A program made the translations under genes and the position numbers. The notes under the pieces are model-generated. The model saw only the letters and a list, made by a program, of their open reading frames with translations, was not told the DNA's origin and did not search any database. Positions 1 to 12,097 of a stretch of 64,000 nucleotides of DNA are shown here, one piece after another. Each line of letters begins with the position of its first letter. Position 1 is the first letter of the stretch. The stretch is from NCBI GenBank assembly GCA_026874595.1, contig CM049309.1, positions 8,147,076 to 8,211,075 on the forward strand, read 5' to 3'. The stretch comes from Sipunculus nudus (lineage: Eukaryota > Annelida > Sipuncula > Golfingiida > Sipunculidae).

Positions 1-293
1 ATGTTATAAAGCTAGCCAAGGGCTACATTTGGACAAAAATATTTTCCTTATCGGTCAAACGGTTCCCGAGATATGTGGGTTTATGTGTGGAAACAGACTC
101 ACAAATGGACGCTGGGCAGAGAGGAAAGGTCAGAGGTCAAAACAAAAGCAGGATGCAGCAGTTCACATGTGACTTGAACATAATCCTGGGTTTCGTAAAA
201 TTCAGATGGAGGTTACGGAGGAGTTCTCCGGACACCTAAGCGATGGGGGGCTGAAAACATAGTATCCGCAGAACTCTGTTTTGGCGGAAACAA
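1..293 (-). mobile_element. HINE-A right end (window-truncated)
   Basis: This segment carries the terminal module also seen at 18000-18306 and 28310-28611: a stretch ending 'gagatatgtgggtttatgtg', the half-site pair AGAGGAAAGGTCAGAGGTCA, then a short hairpin formed by GTATCCGC and GGCGGAAAC, ending in CAA followed by T. It is one end of a non-autonomous Helentron-type element whose opposite end lies outside the window. The element is set on the minus strand because the hairpin-CTAG end of the other copies, which is the 3' end in Helitron polarity, is to the left. It encodes no protein. Confidence 0.8.
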
Positions 294-1377
294 TTACATA
301 TATGTACATCTGCCGATTTCTATTCCAGTTTCGGACTATGTGACAGGGCAGTACTACACACTTCCTCCCATTTCATATCTTGGCGTTCACCAATCCCAAA
401 TGATTACTGCACCTGCAGGTCCTGGGTGCGTAATCAACCCCACTGCTGGATCATACCACCGAGGATCCCCTGAGAGGCGAACTCGTTTGTCAGTGAAACA
501 CGGCCGTTGGGCAGGATCTTCCCATTACGCCTGGATGGAATCACTGTCGAGTGTACATCAACCAGGGGATGCAATACCATAATAATATAAACAATCAGCT
601 GTTTCCAGTTGTGAAAACTGCAATTTGAAGTGCACATTTAAAACTTTCTCCATACAGGAGGCATTATTTATATCAAGGTTTTCATATCGTGTGCACAGAG
701 AAATGTTGGGAAGAAAATTTGTTGCGATTATACTACTGTGTTATTACAGGTGTTTTGATTCATGAATTGATAATTGATTTCAACATATTTTTGAATATCA
801 ATGTCTTTAATCCAACAATATTACCAATGATATTACCAAAATGTATAACAGGTACGTAATAAAGAGTATGCTCATGCCATAGTGTTTCTAAATTAAGGAG
901 GGAACCTTCACCAGAGATCTTCAATTGTTTCTTGAATTCAAGAAGAGCGGCGCAGATTGCCCAATTTAACACTAAATCTTTTCACCAAAGAATTTATATA
1001 ATAGGACTGTAGCAGAAAAATAAGTATTTCCGATGTTTCAGCTGACTGTCTTACAGGCATTGCTGTACCTTAAGATTTAAATATAATACATAATTTCAAA
1101 CATGTTCAAGATAAATCCATGTTGACTTTACCTACATACATATATATGGTCATTTGAAACAGTTATCCTTATATTATATATTCCACTGCCCATATCAATA
1201 TTACTCAAATACGTTCTAAGCGTATCTTATAACCAGGTACTGTGGCATTCTAGTTTACCAAGCATGGGCATCTGCAGACCCCTTTATAAAACTAAAGGTA
1301 ATCCCTTGGAGATTTTATTCAAAATAAGCCAGAAAATGTTGATATCACACACACAGGATGCTTGTTTTGTTTATATC
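294..1377. other. No gene recognised; GC-elevated patch
   Basis: No repeat shared with the rest of the window was recognised here. Positions 340-582 are less AT-rich than their surroundings and are open on both strands (80 codons plus, part of a 67-codon frame minus), but the peptides match nothing I know and I see no convincing splice-site pair. The remainder is AT-rich intergenic or intronic sequence. Confidence 0.45.
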
Positions 1378-1580
1378 AACGTGTTTACAATATGTGTGGG
1401 CCCGCCAAAAGAAATAAAAACAAATTCAACAATGGCATCGGACAGCAAGTCAGATAGGCCAGAGTTTTGCAAACGGCGTTTTGCAACAAATAACCTTTTG
1501 TGCCTGTGCAAATACATCACATACAATGTTAGATTACATTTTCCCCCTTTTGTCAACATTGCTGTGTTTACAAACATATT
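1378..1580 (-). repeat. Dispersed ~200-bp repeat, copy 1
   Basis: The reverse complement aligns to 57505-57698 on the plus strand. The last 39 codons align without a gap, from VAK..LQNSG to VNTLI/INTRI and a shared ATA TAA end. I estimate identity near 70% in that part and lower upstream. It could be an old SINE or MITE core, or a remnant of a small conserved coding segment. The ungapped frame and shared stop are suggestive of coding but are weak evidence from two copies. Confidence 0.55.
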
Positions 1581-1664
1581 GTTGATCAAAAAGTACATAC
1601 ATCCTTCACGGAGGTATTTAAGGAAGTTTCCTAACTCAGAATTACCTTTGGTTTTATTAATATA

Positions 1665-1690
1665 CTAGCTGATAGACCCGGTATACCGGG
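1665..1690 (-). mobile_element. Helitron-like hairpin terminus (CTAG + palindrome)
   Basis: ACTAG is followed eight bases later by the perfect palindrome CCCGGTATACCGGG. On the minus strand this reads hairpin, eight bases, CTAG, then T, which is the 3'-end layout of the other HINE elements here. The body to the right (to perhaps 2.4 kb) shares no sequence I recognise with the other families, so its other end is unplaced. Confidence 0.5.
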
Positions 1691-3490
1691 CTTATTGCCA
1701 GGGTTGGGGAGATTTATTAACTGAGATGTGAAATGTTGGCTCATTTTTTTATTCCAAATGTTAACAGAAAATATAGGTTTTCAGTGGGAAACTGTCTCCA
1801 TAAGATAGGTATAAACATTTTGGCACGACTGCAGAATAACTCACGCACCTCTCTTAGGCAAAACACTTCTGTGAACAGAAAACGTTTCAATGTACAGCTG
1901 CTTGTATCTTAATTTTGCCACTTACTTTTAAAATACATGAATCCTTAACATCATACCGTCTGTCCGTATAAACTCATAATCTGGTGGAGACAGTGCGTGA
2001 GTGATCCTGCAGTCGCTTCAATATTTTTAACATTCATTCTGTGGTTCTGTCCTCTTGGCAAGAAATTTAAACCCCGGTATGTTTACCTGACCTGGCCAGT
2101 GATGGTGTTGACATTGCGAACCGGAATGAGACGCGGGGGCATTCAGGTTTTCGATGATATTTGACTGGATTCTATCGTTGGACATATAAAGATTAGGTTG
2201 ATGTGAGGAACACATGAAAGATTTATTAAATGTACGTTGCAAGGAAACTGTTCCTGAAGAAAGAAACAGAAATATGCATACCTCGTAAGTAGCAGAAGCG
2301 GACCCAATGGAATTCCATGCTGAGGGTCCGTATTCATTTTCAACCGCCGCAATGTTTTTTTTTCATCGTATCAGGCAAATTTTGAGGCCTGAAACCCCAG
2401 ACACCACTCCACCCCACCCCACGCATGTTCCTGAAATTGGGACCTTGAATTAGGTTTTCTCATTAATCCTCCTGGGTTGAACTCTCCATTTCATAAAGCG
2501 AGAAACACGTGTTTTTCTCTTTTACTGACCTCGCACGTAGGTCAAATCCCTCATTCAATAAGCAAGCGCTATTCATATGAACAATAGTCCTTAGTGTTAG
2601 GGGTTAAGTGACCACGATGTACGCATTCTTGTGATTGCCGAAGGCAGTTCGGCTGTGCTCGGTAAAAAAATGGAAAAATCACTCAAAATTATATGCATAT
2701 TAAAAATTATTGATTTTCATATTGCCTATGTCACTGCGGGGATAATAACCTTTAAAATGATGTATGGCACAATATTGTACACAGCGCGGTTTTAGAGCAC
2801 ATTGCGCACAAACGTGAACTGAATTCCTTTTATAAGTATTAGATACTCAGAGAAGCCAGAACTCACAAATTCTCTATCAATGTGTAGGTGAATGGGCACT
2901 TTAAAGGTCCATTTGAAAACCATATGACAGTATCTTAGTGTAATGTATTTTAATGCTGTCCCGATGATATAATATTCTGCCAAGATAATTCTTAAAACTC
3001 ACTATTTGAAATCCATATTACATAATATATGACAGCGGAGTACACAAGATGTCTAATGATATTCTTAAGATAGAAGGTTGGTAAATAAGTTTGACCTTGA
3101 CCTTTAATACCCTCCCTAACCATGGACAGCTCCTGGAGTAGTTGGTATTACCAGTACACATTCAAAAGCTTATAAATCGATCTAATATTATTCATTTTGA
3201 TGCGATAGTTACAATATTAAAGCAATATCTAGCCTTTTTTATTATGATGGCAGCCATCTTTGATTTTAGCGGGGTCAGGGGGTTGATAAAATTTGTTACC
3301 AAATTTTTTCCATCAGCTTACACCTAAATGAAGTGAAAACAAGTGCTATCTCAATTTGGGCATTCAAATTCCTATGGGATAGCAATTTTGTTACATGAGC
3401 GACTACACTAATACACAGACGAGAACTATCTCTAAATTGCAAGGAATCATTGCCAGGAAATATAATCAACGGAATGGGTCATCAGGAACA
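1691..3490. other. Unassigned AT-rich sequence
   Basis: No element ends, tandem arrays or exon-like segments were recognised. It includes a CpG-bearing stretch near 2040-2140 and a pyrimidine-rich stretch near 2390-2480, neither interpretable by eye. Confidence 0.4.
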
Positions 3491-3835
3491 TCATTGACCT
3501 TGAAGACCAAGCTGAAGGTCACCAGTCATTGAACAATTCCCAGATATTGGTGGAAATTTTGTGTGTGTCAAATTTGAAGGAAACAGATGCAGTACTTCAA
3601 TAGTGATGGGGTCACAAATTCCTAATTTTCTGCGGATTTGACCTAGAAAAGCAGGGGCTAGGTCACCAATCTTCAAACATGTTGGAGATCTTGGTTGAAA
3701 CAATTTGTGTGTCACATGAGAAGAAAAAAGACAGGTACTTCTTAAGTTGTGAGGTTCACCAAAATGTTATATATCTGCAGATTTGACCTTGAAGGTGAAG
3801 GTAAGGGTCACAGGTTTTCAGACTCTTTCAGCAAC
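3490..3835. repeat. ~145-bp tandem repeat, three units
   Basis: Units begin near 3493, 3638 and 3782 with variants of TTTGACCTTGAAGGTGAAGGT followed by a GGTCACC/GGTCACA run. Spacing is about 145 bp, about half of the 289-bp unit at 52545-53800, and both are rich in TGACCT half-sites. This is probably a HINE core fragment without recognisable ends. Confidence 0.6.
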
Positions 3836-4318
3836 TGATCATCTGGCATCTTTCATTTTGATTTTCTGATAGATATATCTATCGACTTGAGAAACAATAT
3901 TTTTCACCAAATATGAAAATTCAAGGCCACTCTCATAGGAAAGATCATGAACCCAATTTAAATATACCTCATTCCCATAAAGTCTGCATGAACTGATGGA
4001 ACACTCGATGATCAATATTCCTGCAAAAATTATAGTTATCAATGCATTAGCTATTCAGATATTTGAGCTTTTGTATCAATTTTTTTATTTATTCTGGGGG
4101 TTTTAGGAGCCTGATAGCTCAGAGGATGTGGGTAAAAGAGGCCTAATTTCAGGTTTAAAAGGAGATGTTTCATGGACCTTCATGGTTGTCAAGTTAGAAG
4201 ATTCCAGGGCCAGCTGTTATGATTTGTGCCTGGTTGACAGATGTACAGACAGACAGACTGATGATAAACAAAGAAGGATCCATATAGCTTAAATGACTTT
4301 CAGTCAGCTGAGTTAAAA
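3836..4318 (-). mobile_element. HINE-C right-end fragment, chimeric
   Basis: The first part resembles the HINE-B core (ATTCAAGGCCACTCTCATAG near 3920). It passes near 3985 into the HINE-C core (GAACTGATGGAACACTC, then 'gatacttgagcttttgtatc'-like sequence) and ends with the HINE-C terminus CAGTCAGCTGAGTTAAAA. The mixture within 480 bp indicates template switching or an old nested insertion. The left hairpin end is not present. Confidence 0.65.
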
Positions 4319-4404
4319 AGGTAAAAAAAATCACCTGCATGCACTGATTTCTGAAAAAAAAAATTCCTGACAACCCAACCTTTTTTTTCTGGCCTAACAA
4401 GATA

Positions 4405-4596
4405 AGGACAATGGGTGGAACCACCTGTCTCCTGCAGAAGACAAAGCTATCCAAGAGCTTCAGTCAAATGGATTTTTGGATTTTTTTTAAATTTTCACCA
4501 AATATGGATATATTCAAGGTCAAGGCAGTGGCAGTGGAGGCAGGACCATCATAAAACCATAGTACCAGTATCCTCTGACTTAGTCTAGGGGTACAA
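4405..4596 (-). mobile_element. HINE-B right-end fragment
   Basis: It retains a degraded core palindrome (GGTGGAACCACC), the ATTCAAGGTCAAGG box and the terminal hairpin in which GTATCCTCTGACTT pairs loosely with AGTCTAGGGGTAC, ending CAA before T. It matches the ends at 24886, 28966, 41635 and 54555 but is more diverged, so it is an older copy. Confidence 0.7.
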
Positions 4597-4824
4597 TTTA
4601 CATTTTATAGTTGGTATATTGGTAAGGAGTGGCTATTGGATAAGAATCTGTTGGTAATTAGTCAGATTGGTGGATTAAGGGGTGCTAAATGAATGAAGTT
4701 AAGTTGTATTTTTATACAGACTGGCTCCTTGCATGCAGATCCTAAAACAAACAAGTGCATGTACTGGTGCAACTTGAAATGTTTGAGATACACATAAATA
4801 ACTTTTCTATTTCTTTTTTCCAAT

Positions 4825-4940
4825 GGGTTTCCCTTTTAGTATCAAACTTGTGGATAGCCACAAACTTGTTGTAGATAATCTAATATAAATATTCTTATAT
4901 ATCTCATTCATTTACCATCCTTTTATGACAAGTTCCTGTT
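4825..4940 (+). repeat. Dispersed direct repeat, copy 1
   Basis: About 115 bp, containing AGTATCAAACTTGTGGA and a run ending in TTTTATGACAA, recurs at 10684-10812 in the same orientation with small insertions in the second copy. The family is not identified. Confidence 0.65.
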
Positions 4941-5236
4941 CCATGCTTGGTTTCCTACTTTGATAAGACTTACTGTAATGTCTACTTGAAATCGTACAGG
5001 AAAAAATAATTATTTTTCTCAGTGTGTTAATTATTATATGTAAAATATGAAAAATTAGAATATTGCAGGAGAGAAGACCGTCTGACACCTAAGAATTGGC
5101 GGTGGGCGATAATAGAGGATGTACGGCAACCCTCATGTTAATTATTATTTAACACTTGTTCGGGAATATATGTGAGCGCTGCTGGTGACGAAAAATATAT
5201 CCATTATATCCTGTAACTGGCATTTTATAAAACCAG

Positions 5237-5293
<57 letters not shown>

Positions 5294-7206
5294 TATATAC
5301 AGGATTTTAGCCGCGCCGGTCGGGGGTAACCTGTACTGCCGGCCGGAACAAACTAAACATTTGTAACCCACAGACCGGCACAAAAGATCATAAAGATCGT
5401 CAAAAAATCCAGCTACCGGCATTGGAACTACAGTAATTTATTACCCCAAACTGTTAAATTTGTCCCTCATTAGTATGTTAACAAATTTATTTGATCATGG
5501 CTATGGTGCAAACAAAATTGACAGGAGTCACTGATCACCTTAATATTACACATCAAATAAATTATTGGTAAACAAACAAGCAACGATTTTCGAAGGGTTT
5601 CACAGTTTGGACATGAAAGGAAAACATCATTAGCCAGGGGTCTCTCATGGCGTACATCGGTGCGTAGCATCATTAGCTGTAAGAAAATGGGCTATTGTTT
5701 TGTAATAATTCATGGCAACATTTAATTCATTTACTAACATATTTGTATGGATTTCAGAATACGCCCTAAAAAAGCAATGGTGATTTTCTCAGGCCGTCAA
5801 TGAAATTTACTCCGGGTGCCACCTGGCGGCAAGTGAACTTATTACAGCCGTGAATATGTAATCTCACCAGATTTATATATATATATTTCAATAAATTAAA
5901 TGTTTATTTTACACGTTTGGTAATTCCAGTGGAAAGAAATAAATGAAAAATATATGTTTATCATATTTCTAAATTGAGACGGGGGAATAACAAAAAAGGG
6001 GGAAAAAAGGGACAAGTTTGAACCAGGGGAATAAGATTAACTTTCTAACCGTTCATGCACCTCTAACCAATCGGCCACAGATGCCAACGTAACACATGTA
6101 AGTTTTTATTTGGGAGATTCTAATAAGATTCATACAGTGGGGTAAAAAAATAAATTATTTCACGGACATTACCAGGATTTATCAAATAAAAACTCTAGAA
6201 GACAGCGGTATATCCTTTGTAGCTGCGGTTCAAAGCACTCTGACGATCTCCATTTAACCTTTGTCTTGCAGCACCAGGTCATGCCTGTGATCAGTGGTCC
6301 GTGCGAGGTTTGTCCCGAGTGGATTACCAATATATGATCATCAGCTAATGTGATTTTTGTCCCAGTTACAAATCCTTCTTATTCTATTATTAAGTAAACA
6401 AAATATTATCGATTAAAACACATTTTTTACCACGAGTTCTATTGTTCAAATCACATTCATGTTTTAACAAGTCTGAAGCAAAGATGGCCCATCGGTATCA
6501 GTTAAGTGACAGTTTTTCCTGTTTACAAACATGAAGTCACAAATCTGATAAAATTGTTCCGATAAATGTTTAAAAACATGAAGTTGCAAATCTGATAAAA
6601 TTGTTCCGATCATGGTACTGTCACGCACTAGGACATAAAGATGTCTTGTTATCAGGTGAACAGCGTCGACATTTGATTCATCTCAGCATGCAAAGCCATT
6701 TTAATCACAGCAACATATATGGTTCATACGGACCGCCGGTGGTCACCGGCAATAGCTAATATCGGCACAGTATGTTGGTGTACAAATTCAAATATGTATT
6801 ATAGAAAAATATGTTTCAAGAAATTTATAGTGTGCGAACTAATGAAGGATACGAACTAATGTAGACATTACGGTATATCAGTCACATTTAACTTATTACC
6901 TTGTGGGTCTTCTTTGCCTTGTTGGCCCCAACCACCAGCATACAACCAAAGCAACCAATTAATATTGATTCTACATTTTCCTGACACAAGACTATTACAC
7001 AATCATTCCTAGGCTGAATAGAGAACACCTTGTGTTAAATAATTTTGTCAGGAGTCTTTCAATACCCGCTAGTGTAAAATGAGGTTAAAACAGGACATGA
7101 ACCTAGAAAGCCACAACCTTGCAGTCACAAGTCAAATGGTCATTATATAAGTACAGTTGTACTTGACGTGTATGTATCCACATATGTCTGTTAATATAAT
7201 TATGAA
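4941..7206. other. Unassigned sequence with small local repeats
   Basis: The stretch contains a (TA)n tract, a CCGG-rich patch at 5303-5420 with the palindrome CCGGCCGG, a two-copy 46-bp tandem duplication at 6521-6617 (unit containing AATCTGATAAAATTGTTCCG), and the near-palindrome GCCGGTGGTCACCGGC near 6733. No gene or element ends were recognised. Confidence 0.45.
5242..5300. repeat. (TA)n microsatellite
   Basis: Near-perfect TA dinucleotide run with one interruption near 5288. The reading frames across it give only Tyr-Ile repeats. Confidence 0.95.
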
Positions 7207-9974
7207 CAAGTGGCCCATGGGCCATGACGCTCAGCTAATTTTGACTGGGTGCCCATGTTTTTTATTAATGTTTTATATTGTCTGTTAGAATAGCCTATGG
7301 CTAAAGTTACATTGTTGAAAAAATGGACGGAAAATAAAAATTTCAGGATTCATAGGAGCCCTGCCCAGGACCCCCCCTGGATATCACAGTAGAGGGTTCC
7401 AAGGAAAATGGATCAATTTGTACCTTGTCTGTCTGGGTGCTCAAAAATCATGTTTCTGGTCCATAGCTAGCAAAATATAGGTCATAATGATCAAATTTCA
7501 GGTTTCCATGGAGAATTGCCAAGGATTTCTCTAAATGTCATGTTAGAAGAGTCTAGGGCTAATGGATACAATTTGTACGTTGTCTGTCTGGGTACGCAAA
7601 ACCATTTTCCAGCCCATAGGTCACACAATATAGGTCAACATGACCTAATTTCAGGTTTCCAAGGACACTTGACTGGGACCTCCCTGAATTTTTATGTTAA
7701 AATATTCTAGGCCTAATGGATACAATTTGTGCCCTGTCTGACTGTCTCAGTGCTTATATGACTTTTTTTCCTAAAAAGTCGCAAAATATAGGTCATGGTG
7801 ACCTAATCTCAGTTTCCCCCAGACATTTGCCAATGACGTCTCAGAATGTTACATTACAAGATTCTAGGCCTAAACTAGATGTGTCGGAACGACAAAATGC
7901 CCCTGCCTGGGGCAAATTAGAAACAAATTTTGCTAAATTTTGAAAAAATTTTAAGTTCAGGAGGTGTCGTATGGTCAAAAGTAGGTCAACAAGGCCAAAT
8001 GCAAACTCGATCTGTAACAGGTCATTATCAAGCAACACACCAAAAATCAGACCAGTATCTGCAGGCATTGTGAAAAAAAGTCCATACATATGCCCTTTTT
8101 ATGAAATTTTCTATGTTAGAGCACCGTCAAACGGTCAAAAGTAGGTCAACTGGGACAAAACGTGAAATTGATCTGTAACTTGGAATTATCTGCCCACACA
8201 CCAATCAGGCCAATATCTGCAGGTATTGCGAAAAAAAGTCATGTGTACATGTGTATTTGTCATGAAAATTTATATTTTTCATGAAATTTTCTATGTACAG
8301 GAGCCATAAAACAGTCAAAAGTAGGTCAAAAAGTAGGTCAACTAGGACGAAACGCTAACTCGACCTGTAACTGGTCAATATTTGCCCACAAACCAAAAAT
8401 CAGACCAATATCTGCAGGCACTGTGAAAAAAGTCCGAACATGTGTATTTGTCATGAAAGTTCATATTTTTCATGAAATTTTCTATGTTCAGGAGCCGTAA
8501 AACGGTCAAAAATAGGTCAACCGGGACGAAACGTGAACTCCATCTGTAACTGCTCTATATCTGCCCCCACATAAAAAATCAGGCCAATATCTGCAGGCAT
8601 TGCGAAAAAAAGTCTGTACATGTGTATTTGTCATGTAAATTTCTATTTTTCATGAAATTTTCTAAGTTAAGGAGCCGTAAAACGTTCAAAAGTATGTCAA
8701 CCAGGACGAAACACGAACTCAATCTGTAACTAGTCATTATCTGCCCACACATTAAAAATCAGGCCAATATCTGCAGGCACTGCTAAAAAAGTCCCTACAT
8801 GTGTATTTGTCATGTATATTTCTATTTTTCATGAAATTTTCTAAGTTTAGGAGCCGTAAAACGGTCAAAAGTAGGTCAACCGGGATGAAACGCGAACTCA
8901 ATCTGTAACTGGTCATTATCTGCCCACACACCAAAAATCAGGCCAATATCTGCAGGCATTGCGAAAAAAGTCTGTACAACTGTTTGATTTCAGAATGACG
9001 GAATGATGGAAGGACGGAAGAACGAATGACAGAATGATGGACATGGGTAAAACTATATGCCCCGCCACTTTGTTGTAGGGCCATAAAAATGCAACATGTG
9101 CCCTGCCTTACTTTCAGGGTGCTAAAAATCCTGTTTTCAGTCTGTAGGTCACAAAATGTAGGTCACCATGACCTGATTTCAGGTTTCCAAGGAGATTTGC
9201 CTAAGACCTCCCAGGATGTTGCATTAGAAGATTCTAGGCCTCACAGATAAGATTTGTCCCCATCTGACATTCAGGATGCTTGAAATCATGTTTTTGGCCT
9301 GTAGGTCACAAAATATAGGTCACCATGACCTAATTTCAGATTTCCAAGGAGATTTGCCCAGGACCTCTCTTAATGTCATGTTGGAGGATTGTTGGCCTTA
9401 CCAATTCAATTTGTGCCCTGTCTGACTGTCTTGATGCTAAATACCATGGCCCCTAGGTCATAAAATATAGGTCACCATGACCTAATTTCAGGTTTCCAAG
9501 GAGATTTGTCTAGAAACTCCCAGGAAATTGTGTTAGAAGAGTCTAAACCTCACAGATACGATTTGTCATAATCTGACATTCAGGGTGCTCATATGACATC
9601 TTTTCCCTATAGGTCGCAGAATATAGGTCACAGTGACCTAGTTTCAGGTTTCCAAAGACATTTGCCTAGGATCTCCCTAAATGTCAGGTTAGAGGTTTCT
9701 ATGCCTTATGGATAAGATTTGTCCCCATCTGACATACAGGATGCCTAAAATCATGTTTTCAGCCCGTAGGTCACATGATATGGGTCACCATGACCTAATT
9801 TTGGGTTTCTAAAAGATTTGCCCAGGACCTCCCTGGATGTATAGTATGAAGTTTCTAGGTCTAACGGTTAGGATTTGTGCCCTGTTAATGGACCGACAGC
9901 CGGACAACCGGACGGACACAGGACAAAGGGTGATCGCTATAGCTCAAATGACTTTCAGCCAGCTGAGCTTAAAA
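7207..9974 (-). mobile_element. HINE-C with 155-bp core units, split by HINE-E
   Basis: The left end is CAAG plus the hairpin TGGCCCATGGGCCA, then CGCTCAGCT. The right end is CAGCTGAGCTTAAAA. The core is a tandem array of about 155-bp units (phase markers near 7470, 7632, 7790, 9160, 9317, 9469, 9625 and 9783), each centred on a palindrome such as TAGGTCACCATGACCTA. HINE-E interrupts the array at 7875-9089. A GGAC-rich tract precedes the right end. No protein is encoded. Confidence 0.85.
7875..9089 (-). mobile_element. HINE-E, complete, nested in HINE-C
   Basis: It starts CTAG with the hairpin TCGGAACGA and a second stem TGCCCC/GGGGCA, and ends ATGCCCCGCCACTTTG then GGGCCATAAAAA before T. 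The GCCCC motif is thus repeated in inverted form near both ends. The core holds six units of about 180 bp (marker near 7971, 8131, 8311, 8500, 8680 and 8861), each with GGTCAAAAGTAGGTCAAC and TATCTGCAGGCATTGCGAAA. It sits in the 155-bp array without visible target duplication, between A and T. Confidence 0.85.
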
Positions 9975-10060
9975 GTGTAATAAATGATTTCCTCCTGGAT
10001 GTGTAAACTACATAAATAACAAAAACAATGCAAAGTGCATAAAATGCCTGTTGTGTATCT

Positions 10061-10500
10061 GGTGACCTCTGACCTCATTAAATATGCATGAAGTTTGATG
10101 AGAATGTAATTCAGGTGAGAAACTCTATTGTTTCATGAAAATCAATAGGATTTTTGGTAAGTCACCATGTGCCTCCAAAGTGCAGTGACCTCTCACCTAA
10201 TTAAATATGCATGGATTTTGCTGGAAATCGAATTTTATAGATTAATATTTCTGATGAGTTTTATCAAAATCCTTCATATTCTTCATAAGCTATCACGGCT
10301 ACACCACAAAGTAGCCTAGTGACCTGTGACCTGATTAAATATGGGTGAGATAATCTGTTGGTAAGTAGTAAAGGTGAGTTTGGTGATAATCCATCAAAGC
10401 TCCAGTAAGTTATATTTCGGCGACACTTAAAGTTAACAGATAGATGGACAGCCAGATGGATGGAAGGTGGGTATCCCATAATACCCCTGTCATATGACAG
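10061..10500. repeat. ~130-bp tandem repeat, three units, with palindromic end
   Basis: Units begin GTGACCTCTGACCTCATTAA near 10061, 10186 and 10319 (spacing 125 and 133 bp). The array ends in a palindrome-like CCCCTGTCATATGACAGG at about 10484-10501 after GATGGACAGCCAGATGG. This resembles a further small HINE-type family with a TGACC-rich core. Its ends are not confirmed. Confidence 0.55.
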
Positions 10501-10683
10501 GTGTAAAAAAATTGTGGTTTGATGAGAAGGTAATACAGGTGTATATAAAATTTGGATAAGCAACCACCACTTTTTCACAGCCCAAATTCTTTTTTGCCTT
10601 TTATATCAGATCTCCTGTAGACAACCACCTCAAAATACGATCACTTTAATGAGGCCATGTTGGTGGTTTCATAGTACATATAT

Positions 10684-10912
10684 GGGTTTTCCTTTCAGTA
10701 TCAAACTTGTGGACAGACACTAACTTGTGGATCACCACAAACTAGTTGTGGATAATATAATATAAATATTCTTATACATCTCATTTACATACTATCCTTT
10801 TTATGACAAATTCACCTCTCTGATGGACTAACTTATTTATTTGCACACAAGCGTTTGAAGCTTACAGGCTTCTTCATTAGATGGTAAGCTTTAATGGGTA
10901 CACTGAGAGGTG
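10684..10912 (+). repeat. Dispersed direct repeat, copy 2, plus hairpin segment
   Basis: Positions 10684-10812 repeat 4825-4940. Immediately after, CACCTCTC (about 10812) and GAGAGGTG (about 10905) bracket roughly 100 bp. On the minus strand this holds CTAATGA, a stem GAAGC/GCTTC and CAAACG, an arrangement resembling a degraded hammerhead core. Confidence 0.4.
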
Positions 10913-12006
10913 TTTATATAAACTAGAACAATGATGTATAAAGCTCATTAAGTGAGAAATAATGTACTTACATTAGGATTGGATATTAAGTAATAATACT
11001 GTATATATTAACCATTATGTTCTGTATGGCCATGCTACATAGCTTAACTAACCCATTATTAAGGAAATTTTGTAATTTTGCAAGTATGTGTAAGTCATCT
11101 TAAAATGACATCATATCTCAGGTTAATAAGTGCTGGATGTACCTCCTTTAAGGAGGACTGTAAAAATGCAGAGACCTAACTTGTGTAAAAGTTTAGAGTG
11201 AAAAGGTGCTGTTGTATTTTAATTACAGGTCCATACAGACAGACATACTTACAGACAGACTGATTGCAGTCCTCCGTCTCTTAAGTATTTAAAGTCTGGT
11301 GTAATAAACTTCCTACTTACATACATGCCAAGTTTCCTGATGATTCCCCAAGAAGTTACAAAATATTCCCTGCTAGCACACATCAGTTAGGATGGACTGA
11401 CAGTGAACGGACATAGGATTGAGGGGCATCACTTATTGCTGAATTAGCTTACAGTATACTGCAATCTTTTAGTGGTTTTTGCCCAGATGTAAGGAATTAA
11501 TATTCTAGAATACTGGAATAGACTGGTATTTTGCTGCATCATAATCAGTTTATGCACTGCAGCTGAAGAGAGGTAAAAGCATCTACCGGTAGATGATACT
11601 AACTAGACAAAAACTTGCATCTTTTTGTATTCACTGTGACTGTAATCAATCTAATTTGATGAACAAATATTGCAAATTCATCTTCAGAAAGGTATTTTTG
11701 AAAGCTTGTTGTCAGTAAATTAAGTACACAACAACTATAATAATAAAACTATATTCACACAGTTTTTGACAAAAATGTGAAATATCATGTTGTCCTATTT
11801 AATATACATGTCCAATGTTTCATACACATGCTGTCACATATATCTATACACCAATAAAATTAATCATGAACACCTTAAAAACGAACTTTTGTCAAATACC
11901 AACATGTTTACCACAGGTATACCACAGAAATTTAATCAACAGAATCATGAGAGCCATCTTGATTTCTCAGCTTAAAAAATAAAAAAAGTTACAAAAAATT
12001 ACTAAC

Positions 12007-12097
12007 CAGTCAAGTCAGGCATTTGAGTAATCCTAAAGCCATCATCTTCAATGTTATGTTCAGTCTTGATATTAATAGTTCCATCACAACCGTGCAT
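12007..12097 (-). CDS. Possible exon with in-frame ATG, unidentified
   Basis: On the minus strand an ATG (12095-12097) opens a 30-codon frame containing TINIKTEHNIEDDGF and ITQMPDL, ending at a usable donor CTG|GTTAGT. An in-frame stop lies just upstream of the ATG and no acceptor AG separates them, so this would have to be a first coding exon. The acidic, hydrophilic composition is protein-like, but no family is recognised and chance remains a serious alternative. Confidence 0.25.

Noticed and set aside
5225-5422. 65-codon minus-strand frame with Cys-rich start
   Set aside because: Half of it is the (TA)n tract and the rest matches nothing.
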